From: Coemansia sp. RSA 922
Taxonomy: Eukaryota; Kickxellomycota; Kickxellomycetes; Kickxellales; Kickxellaceae
Length of the DNA: 24,193 bases
Reading direction: 5' to 3'
Assembly: GCA_027577415.1 (NCBI GenBank)
Contig: JANBQS010000255.1
Coordinates: 1 to 24,193, forward strand
Below the pieces are notes generated by a model, which was given only the letters and a program-made list of their open reading frames with translations, had not been told where the DNA came from and made no database searches. How positions within the stretch are numbered: position 1 is the first letter of the stretch; every line of letters starts with the position of its first letter. Below are positions 8,117 through 15,726 of the stretch, piece by piece. A program made the position numbers and the translations under genes.

Positions 8117-8315
8117 TTTGTGTAAAAATTGAAAATTGAAAAATCTTTAAACTGAAAGGAAAATGGATTTGTGCCTTTCTTAAAAGTGGTGATAACAGGC
8201 GAGCCGAGTCGAGCCGATGGGTGGGGATTGACTTGTCTACGGCTGGAAGGCGTGAGGCGTTGGTGCCTATTGCAGGCGCTTCTCAGCTTTAGTATTAATT
8301 ATCTTTCACCAAAAA
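8117..8315. promoter_or_regulatory. Divergent promoter, complex I subunit and GC-rich lumenal protein gene
   Basis: A 199-bp spacer lies between divergent ATGs. Near 8116 it contains two tandem TTGAAAA-type A/T motifs (AATTGAAAATTGAAAAATC, 8127-8145). Further right is a short imperfect direct repeat, GAGCCGA then CGAGCCGA, at about 8202-8218. No TATA box is obvious. Confidence 0.4.
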
Positions 8316-10274
8316 ATGCGGTATGCGTTGAGAACGCGACAATGTATGTTGGTGGCAGTGGGAGCGGCGTACATATTTGTGCTAGCGTGGTTCAATCGGC
8401 AGCCAATTCCGACAACAGCGCTGCTCCATGAGAGCGACAGCAAGCTCAAGCTACGCACAACAGGCAGCAGCCACCTGGGGACGAAGAACAAGGACATGCA
8501 CTGGCTCGAGCCCTTGCGGTACCTGCCGCCCAGCGACACGCGGGCGGGCGGGGCGACGGACTTTGACGCTGGGCTGCTGCACATCCGCCTCCACACGGAG
8601 TTCCGGACGGCGCAGGCACGGCAGCCGCTGGGCGGGCTGCTCAAAGTGTACCGCAAGCCGCTGGGGTTTGCCGCAGGCGGCAGCGAGGACGAGTGGGAGC
8701 TTTTGTTCGTCGACCGCCTGCCAGGCCCGGCCAAGCTGGCGTACTTGGACCGCACGCGGCTGCGGCAGCCGGCCGGGCAGCACGCGGCGCGGCGGCTGGC
8801 GGTGCTGTACTACGTGGCCGACAAGGAGACCATGGCGTATGCCACGCGCATATACGATCTGGAGTCGCTGCACAGGGCCGACTACTTTGACGCGGCCGTG
8901 GCGCGCGTGGGCGCCAGGTGGTGGGAGCTGGGCAGCGACGCCGAGGCTGCCGTGCTGGCGGGCGTTGCGGCCGAGCATGGGCTGTGCCCCGACGACCAGC
9001 TCCGGCTGGCCGACTCGGCCTACGCCGGCGCGCACTTCCGGCGCTGCGTGGGGCGGGCGGGGCTGAGGCTCCGCAGCGTCGACGTGGGCCTGCCCGGCGC
9101 GCAGGACGTCATCGAGTTTTCGCTGCGCGGCTCGACGCTGCTGTACTCGCGGCTGAACGACGTCGTGCGGTTCCGCGTGGTGGAGCTGGATCTGGAGCCG
9201 GAGCTGAGCGGCGGCTTTGCGCAGACGCTGGGACCCGACGTCAGCGAGTACCTGCGCGACACCGGGCGGCAGACGTTCCTCGCGCAGCTGCACTCGACGC
9301 GGCCGGGCAGCAGCATGGACGTGTTTCTTGCGCACGGGAGCACGGCCAGCGACACGTTCTACTTTTCGTTTGAGCTGCTGCAGAACACCACACTGGCCAA
9401 GCGCTGGATCCACGAGGACGTCAAGCGGTACCGGCTCCCCGTGCACCAGCAGTTCTCGGGCCTGTCGCGCGACGAGCTGCGCCTGGTCAACGACCCGCCG
9501 CTGGTCGACCAGGTCGGCCTGACGTCGGTCTTCTACTTCAAGGCCACCGACGTCATCGTCGTCGTCGACACCGAGTGGTTCCGCGACCACGGCAGCGCCA
9601 ACGTCACGCAGCTGCAGCGCGTGCGCGAGTCGCGGCCGCCCTACATCAGCACGCTGAACAGCCCCGTGGCCGTCAACATGACGCTGGACGAGAGCGGCGC
9701 GCTGCTGGCCATGACCACCGTCGACGACGAGCTGTTCATCTTCGCGCGCGCCCACGCGTCGTCCACCACGCGCATCCTCGACTACCGCCGCTACTTCCGC
9801 ACGCCGCGCCTCATGCCCTGGGTCGCCACCGAGCCGGTGTCGTCGGTCGACTCGCTGGAAGAGGGCGAGACCGACATGTTCAACTGGCAGCTGCGCCTCA
9901 CCTGGCAGCCGAGCGCGCTTTTGCCCGTGCGGTGGGACGACGGCCTGGGGTCGCCCGACAGCCCGTTTCCCAACACCCAGCGCTTCATCCCGCGCCCGCA
10001 CCACCACTCCACCACCACCTGCCTGCGCTTTCTGCACTTCGACCCGGCTCAGCTCGGCGCCAAAGGGCCCGATCAGCTCAGCGCCAAAGGACCCGACGCC
10101 GTGGTTCGCATCCTGGCGCTGTCTGCTGCCGGCCGCCTGCGCATGTGGGAGCTGGACAGCCACGAGCAGAGCCCGCATATCCTGTGGCCCTTTATCACCG
10201 AGCACTGGGGTCTGATGTTCATTCTGGCTGCTGTGGTATCGTGTTGTGTCTACAATGAGCGCCGCTGGGGCTGA
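8316..10274 (+). CDS. Two-anchor lumenal/extracytoplasmic protein of unknown function, very GC-rich gene
   Basis: A continuous frame of 652 aa begins at 8316 (AAAAAATGCGG). Residues 10-26 form a hydrophobic signal-anchor after a basic start (MRYALRTRQ). Residues 631-646 form a second membrane span, followed by a short tail, YNERRWG. Three sequons (NTT at 357, NVT at 429, NMT at 454) lie between the anchors, and none lies outside, which supports a lumenal middle domain. That domain is rich in beta-type segments; one near 600 (VVRILALSAAGRLRMWELD) resembles a WD/propeller blade, suggesting but not proving a beta-propeller. Codons are strongly GC-ending: 49 of 60 bases at 9001-9060 are G/C, against 27 of 60 at 7141-7200 in ATP12. 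The first 45 codons and the flanks are ordinary in composition. I recognise no family. Its stop lies 12 bp from the stop of the converging TatD gene. Confidence 0.85.
   Translation: MRYALRTRQCMLVAVGAAYIFVLAWFNRQPIPTTALLHESDSKLKLRTTGSSHLGTKNKDMHWLEPLRYLPPSDTRAGGATDFDAGLLHIRLHTEFRTAQARQPLGGLLKVYRKPLGFAAGGSEDEWELLFVDRLPGPAKLAYLDRTRLRQPAGQHAARRLAVLYYVADKETMAYATRIYDLESLHRADYFDAAVARVGARWWELGSDAEAAVLAGVAAEHGLCPDDQLRLADSAYAGAHFRRCVGRAGLRLRSVDVGLPGAQDVIEFSLRGSTLLYSRLNDVVRFRVVELDLEPELSGGFAQTLGPDVSEYLRDTGRQTFLAQLHSTRPGSSMDVFLAHGSTASDTFYFSFELLQNTTLAKRWIHEDVKRYRLPVHQQFSGLSRDELRLVNDPPLVDQVGLTSVFYFKATDVIVVVDTEWFRDHGSANVTQLQRVRESRPPYISTLNSPVAVNMTLDESGALLAMTTVDDELFIFARAHASSTTRILDYRRYFRTPRLMPWVATEPVSSVDSLEEGETDMFNWQLRLTWQPSALLPVRWDDGLGSPDSPFPNTQRFIPRPHHHSTTTCLRFLHFDPAQLGAKGPDQLSAKGPDAVVRILALSAAGRLRMWELDSHEQSPHILWPFITEHWGLMFILAAVVSCCVYNERRWG
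10050..10097 (+). repeat. In-frame 24-bp tandem duplication within the GC-rich gene
   Basis: Two adjacent 24-base units (10050-10073 and 10074-10097) are identical at 21 of 24 positions. They encode QLGAKGPD followed by QLSAKGPD. The duplication adds eight residues to a likely loop just before the last beta-like segment and suggests a recent slippage event. Confidence 0.8.
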
Positions 10275-10286
10275 AAGAAATATAAC

Positions 10287-11225
10287 CTAACTGATGCCAC
10301 TAAACACGCGCACGGTGTTGTCATACAGCCTGTCGGCCATCTCGGCCTCGTCCATGGCGTGCAGTGTGGCGAGCACGTGTAGCACCTGGCGGATGGTGCA
10401 TGGCTCGTTGCGGCTCTTGACCAGGCACTCTTCGCTCCAGCGCTCCTTGCGCTTCGCCTCTGGCTGCTTCCACACGGCCTTTTCCAGCAGCTTGTGGCTG
10501 GCATGCGTTGGCCTGATCTCGCAGTACGGGCAGTCCGTCTCGATCATCAGCCGGTCGACGGGGATAGACTTTACAGCCGCCAGATTGTCCTCGGTCTTGA
10601 GCGAGCACCCATTAATGCCGATATACAGTCCCAAGTCCAGCAGCTCCTGCGCCTCGCTAGCCGACCCCGTAAACGAGTGCACTACGCCCGCTGCGAACTT
10701 TTGGCGGTTTTCTTTCACCAGCCGCGCAAAGTCCCCCTGCGTATTGCGGTCGTGCAGGAACAGCGGCAGCCCTGTTGCCTGAGCGAGCTCAAAGTGCCTG
10801 ACAAAGTGCTCGAGCTGCGTGGCCTTGTCCGAGAAATGCAGCCGGTCGTAGTCCAGCCCACACTCGCCTATCGCCACTACTTTGTCACGGTTCTCGGAGA
10901 TCAGCTTCTGCAACGCTGCAAAGTACGCTGGTGCGCCGCCTGCGTGCTTGCTGACCTCGCTGGTGCGCGTCGGGTGGCACCCCACAGTCGCGTACAGGTG
11001 CGCGTGCTGCTGGCACATCGCAATGGCATGCCGGCTTTCCTCCAGACTACCGCCTGTCACCATCATCGCCACGATGCCTGCGTCCCTAGCGCGCTCGAGG
11101 ATCTTTTCCAAGTCATCAGGGTGCGCCTGGTTCCCGCGGTACTTGCCACGGAACACGGGGTCCGTGAGGTTAGCTCCAATATCAATCAGCTTCATCGATG
11201 TTTTAAGGATATGTCTAGCTGTCAT
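10287..11225 (-). CDS. TATDN1: TatD family metal-dependent deoxyribonuclease
   Basis: This 312-aa TIM-barrel hydrolase is a homologue of human TATDN1 and yeast Tat-D. Such enzymes are Mg2+-dependent 3'-5' DNases implicated in DNA degradation during cell death and in repair. Metal-site segments are visible: IDIGANLTDPVFRGKYRG (14-31), VGCHPTR (81-87), IGECGLDYDR (119-128, E121), LPLFLHDRN (153-161, H158), VVHSFTG (181-187, H183), LYIGINGCSLKTE (200-212) and IETDCPYC (228-235, D231). In family members the first segment often reads IDIGINLTD. The first ATG is 11223-11225; the Met at residue 11 also fits family N-termini and could be the true start. The conserved C-terminal block RNEPC is present. 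It is complete, without introns. Confidence 0.95.
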   Translation of the reverse strand: MTARHILKTSMKLIDIGANLTDPVFRGKYRGNQAHPDDLEKILERARDAGIVAMMVTGGSLEESRHAIAMCQQHAHLYATVGCHPTRTSEVSKHAGGAPAYFAALQKLISENRDKVVAIGECGLDYDRLHFSDKATQLEHFVRHFELAQATGLPLFLHDRNTQGDFARLVKENRQKFAAGVVHSFTGSASEAQELLDLGLYIGINGCSLKTEDNLAAVKSIPVDRLMIETDCPYCEIRPTHASHKLLEKAVWKQPEAKRKERWSEECLVKSRNEPCTIRQVLHVLATLHAMDEAEMADRLYDNTVRVFSGIS

Positions 11226-11353
11226 ATATCGTAAACAAAAACAAAAACAAATATAACAAAATGTAGAATCTCAAAAAGTCACCCAAAAAAAACAATAATA
11301 ATTACGTGTCTTCAAATTTCATCATCTATTAGTACTGTGCATTAAGGGTTTTC

Positions 11354-12511
11354 TTAGCATGTGTCCATTGCCGAAGACTGCTGCTGTTGCTGCTGCTGAG
11401 TGGGCACAGGCGCCTGGATCAGAGTCTTGAGCCGAGGCAGGTCAGGCAACGCTGCCTGTCCACAGTCCAACGCGAGGATCTGTCCAATCTCCGAGCCCTC
11501 CGGAACCACCGTAGCAGACCGAATGTTACCAGCCATCGGCAACGCCCGAGTAATACGGATTGGGCCCGAATAATGGCACATAATAGTGAGCTTGAACTGA
11601 GCCACCACCGATCCAGCCTTCTTATCCATAGTAACAGCAAACGGAACCAACAACTGCGACTTTACACACTCAGCGACACCAGCCTTAATCGACTGGTTGG
11701 CATCCACAATATCGCGCATGAGGAACGGGAACACAGAGTACCGCTTGCACACCTCAGAGAACAAAGCCCGAGAGGTACGCAGTTTCAGCGAATACTGGTG
11801 GTTGACATCCCGCTGGTACACTGCTGGGTCTAGGGTAGACGCCCGTGCTACGCCAGAGCCCGTGCTCATCGTGCAGTCGATCGTGTACATCTCGCCAGTC
11901 TCAAAAGTGAAATCAGGCGCAAGCACGTCGGGGTTGAACCGGTTAGCAAAAGTATTGGGTCCGCTCATAACAAACCGGTCCAACTGGCAGGTGAACGTGT
12001 CTTCAGCAACAGTACATCCGAACCCAGCCGCCACCAGACCCAGAGCCTTGACCAGGTTGCGTGCCGACTGTCCCGGCCTAATCATCCGCGCCGCCACCTC
12101 GCTACCATAGTAAGCCGCACTGATAGCGTCAGCACGCCGGTCCTCCACCACAACTCCCGGGTGGTTGGTGGCTACCACAGTGTGTGCCGCCGAGGCAACG
12201 TATCCGTCGATATGTGCGCCCACTTCGATCTTCACTACATCGCCCTCTTGCAAAAGCGTGTCTTCGCTGGCTGATGGCGAGCAGTTCTGGATAATGTTGT
12301 TCACAGATACTGTGGCTGGGTAAGATGCTCCACGCTCGATCTCGCTTTCCTTGCGGTGCACTGATTTTGTGTACGCTGATACAAGCGAATCAGCATAGCT
12401 GCACAGAGACGCTACCGATATCCCGGGAACCACAACGCTGAGTACCTGCTTTAGTACTTGCTCAACTATAGCCGCCGACGACTGGTACTTGGGGTTAATC
12501 TCTGAATCCAT
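11354..12511 (-). CDS. PA2G4: PA2G4/EBP1 (Arx1-related) methionine aminopeptidase-like pseudoenzyme
   Basis: The 385-aa protein has the creatinase/aminopeptidase fold of the proliferation-associated 2G4 family, which binds the 60S exit tunnel and acts in ribosome biogenesis and export. I chose the ATG at 12509-12511 (MDSEINPKYQSSAAIVEQVL). The upstream frame extension encodes a Leu run from a repeat-like UTR. Family segments are GASYPATVSVNNIIQNCSP, GDVVKIEVGAHIDGYVASAAHTVV, and ETGEMYTIDCTMSTG. The aspartates expected in an active aminopeptidase (D-x10-D) are missing: IEVGAHIDGYVASAAH has V and A/S at those places, as in other PA2G4 proteins, so it should be inactive. The C-terminus is unusual. 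Instead of a lysine-rich tail it ends in seven glutamines and SSAMDTC. It shares a divergent promoter with JIP5, another ribosome-assembly gene. Confidence 0.9.
   Translation of the reverse strand: MDSEINPKYQSSAAIVEQVLKQVLSVVVPGISVASLCSYADSLVSAYTKSVHRKESEIERGASYPATVSVNNIIQNCSPSASEDTLLQEGDVVKIEVGAHIDGYVASAAHTVVATNHPGVVVEDRRADAISAAYYGSEVAARMIRPGQSARNLVKALGLVAAGFGCTVAEDTFTCQLDRFVMSGPNTFANRFNPDVLAPDFTFETGEMYTIDCTMSTGSGVARASTLDPAVYQRDVNHQYSLKLRTSRALFSEVCKRYSVFPFLMRDIVDANQSIKAGVAECVKSQLLVPFAVTMDKKAGSVVAQFKLTIMCHYSGPIRITRALPMAGNIRSATVVPEGSEIGQILALDCGQAALPDLPRLKTLIQAPVPTQQQQQQQSSAMDTC
11378..11398 (-). repeat. CAG/CAA trinucleotide run (7 Gln codons) in PA2G4-like gene
   Basis: Seven consecutive glutamine codons (six CAG and one CAA on the coding strand) lie close to the 3' end of the gene, eight codons before the stop. 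It is a short microsatellite of the kind expected to vary in length. Confidence 0.85.
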
Positions 12512-12778
12512 AATCGATGTATACAACACGAGCAACAACAACAATAACAAAATTTTAATGTAAAGAACCAAGAAAAGTTGAAAATTTTTTTTATAAACTA
12601 TCCAAGGCCCATTAAGAAAATTTACATCCTTTATTTTTTTTTTTGCATGGTACGATCACCGCCTGATCATGATCAAGTCCCTGCATATAATGCAAATTCT
12701 CTCTAAAGCTTTGCCTTTTTTCTCATCACAAGTTCTCTTTAGTCGCTATTCTCACTCACTTTCAGCACTTTATATCCA
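12512..12778. promoter_or_regulatory. Divergent ribosome-biogenesis promoter with RRPE- and PAC-like motifs
   Basis: This 267-bp spacer lies between the start codons of PA2G4-like and JIP5. It holds TGAAAATTTTTT at 12579-12590, close to the RRPE element. It also holds CTCATCAC at 12722-12729, the complement of GTGATGAG and close to the PAC element (GCGATGAG). In yeasts these two motifs together mark ribosome-biogenesis genes. A TATAA lies at about 12685, roughly 95 bases before the JIP5 ATG. A perfect 12-base palindrome, TGATCATGATCA, sits at 12664-12675. Confidence 0.55.
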
Positions 12779-14212
12779 ATGGACGACAATGCGGAGCGAC
12801 CAAAATCGCTTAAATTCAAAGAACCCGTAATCGACGTTGCATTCAGTCCCACCTCCGACTTGGTAGCCAGCTCTCTGATAACCGGTCACGTTTTCATCCA
12901 CCAGTATTCGCTCACAGGCAACACTCGTCAGCACCGACTCAAACCCCACCGCAAATCATGTCGCTCTCTGTGCTTCGCCGGCGACGGTCTCTCTCTTTAC
13001 ACTGCCTCCAAGGACAAATCCTGGCAGTCACTAGACATAACCACAGGAGCAGAACTCACACGCGTCGAAGAGGCTCACGACAAGGCCATCAATATAGTGA
13101 AGTACGTCAATGAGCAGATTATAGCCACTGGAGACGAGTCTGGCGGACTGAAGCTGTGGGACATTAGGCAGAACAACAAGCCGGCATTTACCTTCAAGGA
13201 GCACGTTGACTATATTTCCGATATGGTCTTCAACTCGGATAAGCGTCATTTGTTGGCTACCAGCGGCGATGGATGTATGTCCATATACGATGTCCGCAAG
13301 TCAAAGCCCTTTCATGTTTCAGAGAACCAGGATGACGAACTACTATCTGTAGCTATTATGCGTGGTGGCAAAAAGGTCATCGTTGGTGAGACTGACGGCG
13401 TCTTGGGTATATTCACCTACGGCCAGTTTGACGACGTTACGGATCGCTTCCCTGGACACCCGCAAAGCATTGACTCCATTTGCAAGCTCACCGAAGATTT
13501 GTGCGTTACTGGCTCTAGCGACGGATTGCTACGCATTGTACAGTTGTTTCCGCATAAACTTGTCGGCGTTGCTGGTGACCACAAATCGTTGCCCGTCGAA
13601 AAGGTCGTCCTCAGCTATGACCAACAGTGGCTGGCCTCTTGCTCTCATGATCATACGGTGCATTTCTGGGATATTGGATATATTTTCAACGATGGTGCTA
13701 GTGACGAAGACGAAGATGCGGATGTCAATGGTGACGAGAAGCTTGATGCACAAGCTATGGCCATTCAAGTCAGCAAGGGCATTGTAGACGATGAGCCTGA
13801 AATTGACATTGATGGCCTATCTGATGGAAGCGAGCTCCGCGTGCGCGGCGATCCAGAGTCTGGTGTAGACTCCAGTGATGATGAAGTGGATATCGTTGAT
13901 AGCGATTCTGACAGTGGCGAATCCGACGGCTCAGATAACGGTGACAAACTGACAAAGCATATTGACCCAGTATCAACTAATGCTGAAGAGGAGCCAACTG
14001 ATGCCAACGACAATGAAGATGCGAGCGATAGCGATGGATGGGGGAGCTGGGGTGACTCGGACGACGAAGGCAATGACACAGCGGCAAAGCGTCGGAAACC
14101 CAAGCCAACAAAGGCAGAGAAGCTGAAAGCCAAACGGGCTGCACTTGCGGAGTTAGTCAACCCAGACAAAAAGAAAAGAGCATCTGGTGCCTCATTTTTT
14201 GCCGATCTGTAA
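12779..14212 (+). CDS. JIP5: Jip5/WDR55, WD40 protein of ribosome biogenesis
   Basis: The 477-aa nucleolar protein is required for rRNA processing and 60S assembly in the family. The start at 12779 opens the first WD repeat at once (PVIDVAFSPTSDLVASSLITGHVFIHQY). Seven WD-type blades span about residues 15-300; recognisable ends are SGGLKLWDIRQ, DGCMSIYDVRK and DHTVHFWDIGY. The C-terminal third is an acidic Asp/Ser/Glu region (about 305-440) containing DSDGWGSWGDSDDE, followed by a basic tail with RRKPKPTKAEKLKAKRAALAEL and a final FFADL. This acidic-plus-basic tail is typical of Jip5/WDR55. It is full length, without introns, and preceded by a pyrimidine-rich leader. Confidence 0.95.
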   Translation: MDDNAERPKSLKFKEPVIDVAFSPTSDLVASSLITGHVFIHQYSLTGNTRQHRLKPHRKSCRSLCFAGDGLSLYTASKDKSWQSLDITTGAELTRVEEAHDKAINIVKYVNEQIIATGDESGGLKLWDIRQNNKPAFTFKEHVDYISDMVFNSDKRHLLATSGDGCMSIYDVRKSKPFHVSENQDDELLSVAIMRGGKKVIVGETDGVLGIFTYGQFDDVTDRFPGHPQSIDSICKLTEDLCVTGSSDGLLRIVQLFPHKLVGVAGDHKSLPVEKVVLSYDQQWLASCSHDHTVHFWDIGYIFNDGASDEDEDADVNGDEKLDAQAMAIQVSKGIVDDEPEIDIDGLSDGSELRVRGDPESGVDSSDDEVDIVDSDSDSGESDGSDNGDKLTKHIDPVSTNAEEEPTDANDNEDASDSDGWGSWGDSDDEGNDTAAKRRKPKPTKAEKLKAKRAALAELVNPDKKKRASGASFFADL

Positions 14213-14991
14213 TCTCCCTTATTTGTGGCTCCTTTGACATCTCTTTAATATTGTCTTTATTAAATACACACTGCCTAAATGCTAAATTGAGCACTTCTCT
14301 TTTACCCAGCACATATCAGATGAATAGTGTATTTGTCAAGAATAAGTGAATAAAGAATTTATTTCTCACTGAGGAGTATCTCCAGCCGGCGTGCCTAGGG
14401 CGCTGCCTTGTCTTTAAATACTCCTCCTGCGCTACAACATTTGACTAAATCTTATTACTATATGTTAAATATCTCTTTTGTTCCTCGGTACCATTGTCCT
14501 ATATCTTGACTCGGCTCAGTTTAGTTCCCTTGGTTCACTTGTTTGTTTGGCACTTTGGATATAGAGCGTGTTTGACTGGTTAACATATTTCTTCTTTTTC
14601 CTTAACCTTTCCAATGTTTAATTTATTGACACAAACTTTTATAAGCTACGTTAGTTTCCTTCGCTTCTAAAACATAATATAAACCTACTGGTATACTATT
14701 TTTGTTTTGGCGCTGTGACCAATGGTTAAGCCGGGACGAGCTCTGGCTGAGCGTTTCTATTGTCGGCATAACCTTCACACAGCTTTTGGGCTACACTTGC
14801 TATTAGCGAGTCAATAGCCAAGCTCGGGTAAATGATTTAACTAGCGTTGAAGCATACGTGTGCGAACTGTGCAACAGACCGCCTGCTTAGGCCAAATACT
14901 TACCACTCCATGTATGCACTACTCTTTCTTCACTTACATCAGTTGTGTTTTATTATATCTTCTTTTATATATTTTTTATTATCTAAAAGAC
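14213..14991. other. Intergenic region of 779 bp, no gene supported
   Basis: The region is AT-rich and carries several candidate poly(A) signals (ATTAAA at about 14261, AATAAA at about 14350) that would end JIP5. One inverted repeat stands out: GAGGAGTAT (14371-14379) and ATACTCCTC (14418-14426), a perfect 9-bp stem with a GC-rich 38-base loop. It lies after the poly(A) candidates. The right part, with T-rich tracts at 14940-14985, is presumably the promoter and leader of the small coiled-coil gene. Confidence 0.5.
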
Positions 14992-15237
14992 ATGGCCAGC
15001 CGTGAGTCGCTCTGGGAAGAGCTGGAACGGGCGGACGCCCAAATCGCCCAGCTGATGGGCGAAAGGGCTCAGCTGGGCGCCCAGCTCAGCAAGGCTTGGC
15101 AGAAGTCTCGAGGGCTCGCTAAGGAGCTGGAAGCCCGCGAGCGCGACCTCGAGGCCGCCGAGAGACACGCAGAGGAGCTTAGCGCGTCACTTGCCAAGGC
15201 TCAGGCATCATCAACAGTGTGCGCGTGCGCTCAGTAG
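14992..15237 (+). CDS. Small coiled-coil protein (81 aa), unrecognised
   Basis: The ATG at 14992 (AGACATGGCC) is the natural start. The frame extends upstream, but only into AT-rich leader-like sequence. Residues 7-67 show an unbroken 3-4 hydrophobic spacing (L7, L11, A14, I18, L21, L28, L32, L42, L46, L53, L63, L67) with charged residues elsewhere, so this is almost entirely one long parallel-type coiled coil. It contains a short internal similarity, AQLMGERAQLGAQL. The Cys-containing tail (TVCACAQ) is odd, and the last part could instead be the edge of an exon, although I see no good donor site. The coding GC content is clearly higher than the flanks. No family is assigned; it could be a small subunit or adaptor. 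Confidence 0.6.
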   Translation: MASRESLWEELERADAQIAQLMGERAQLGAQLSKAWQKSRGLAKELEARERDLEAAERHAEELSASLAKAQASSTVCACAQ

Positions 15238-15726
15238 GGGTGCAGCCAGCGGCCAATAATGAGAATGATGGCAATCCTAGCCATTGCCACTGTCCAACAC
15301 AATACCACTTACCCCTATATATATATTTTTCGCTTACCTACACTACACGACAAAGATATTACTTACCTTCTAAACAATATTAGCAAGGGAAAAAGTTAGA
15401 GAAAGAGGAGGTGGAAAGGGCAACAGAGCGGGAAAAGCCTTCCTTAAATATGAATTCCAAGTTGACTGCGCATGGCATCCCTGATCCGCCTTTCCGGCAT
15501 TTGTCTATGATGAGTTGATGTATCAACATCACGTTCGTCATTTGACTGACATGATCCAAATCAGCACTCACCAGAGTTTATCAAGCACAAGCAAGTCATT
15601 GTTAATCATGCAACCAATTAGCAACAATAGCATAATCGAATTTAGAGAACATTCAGAGGCTCAAAGTGTTTATCCGTACTAAATCACATTTGCTTAATGA
15701 AGAGATCAAAAGTTATACAGCCAAGT
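15238..15726. other. Intergenic region of 489 bp, no gene supported
   Basis: This spacer separates the coiled-coil gene and the 3' end of the GDSL esterase gene. It contains an alternating TA stretch (TATATATATAT, about 15317-15327) and a purine-rich tract at 15386-15420. Open frames here are short and show no protein-like composition. Confidence 0.5.

Noticed and set aside
8451..10205. 584-codon open frame on the minus strand, antisense to the GC-rich gene
   Set aside because: It is Arg/Val/Gln/Pro-rich with few aromatic or membrane features. It is the expected shadow of a GC-ending codon pattern on the other strand, whereas the plus strand shows membrane spans and sequons.
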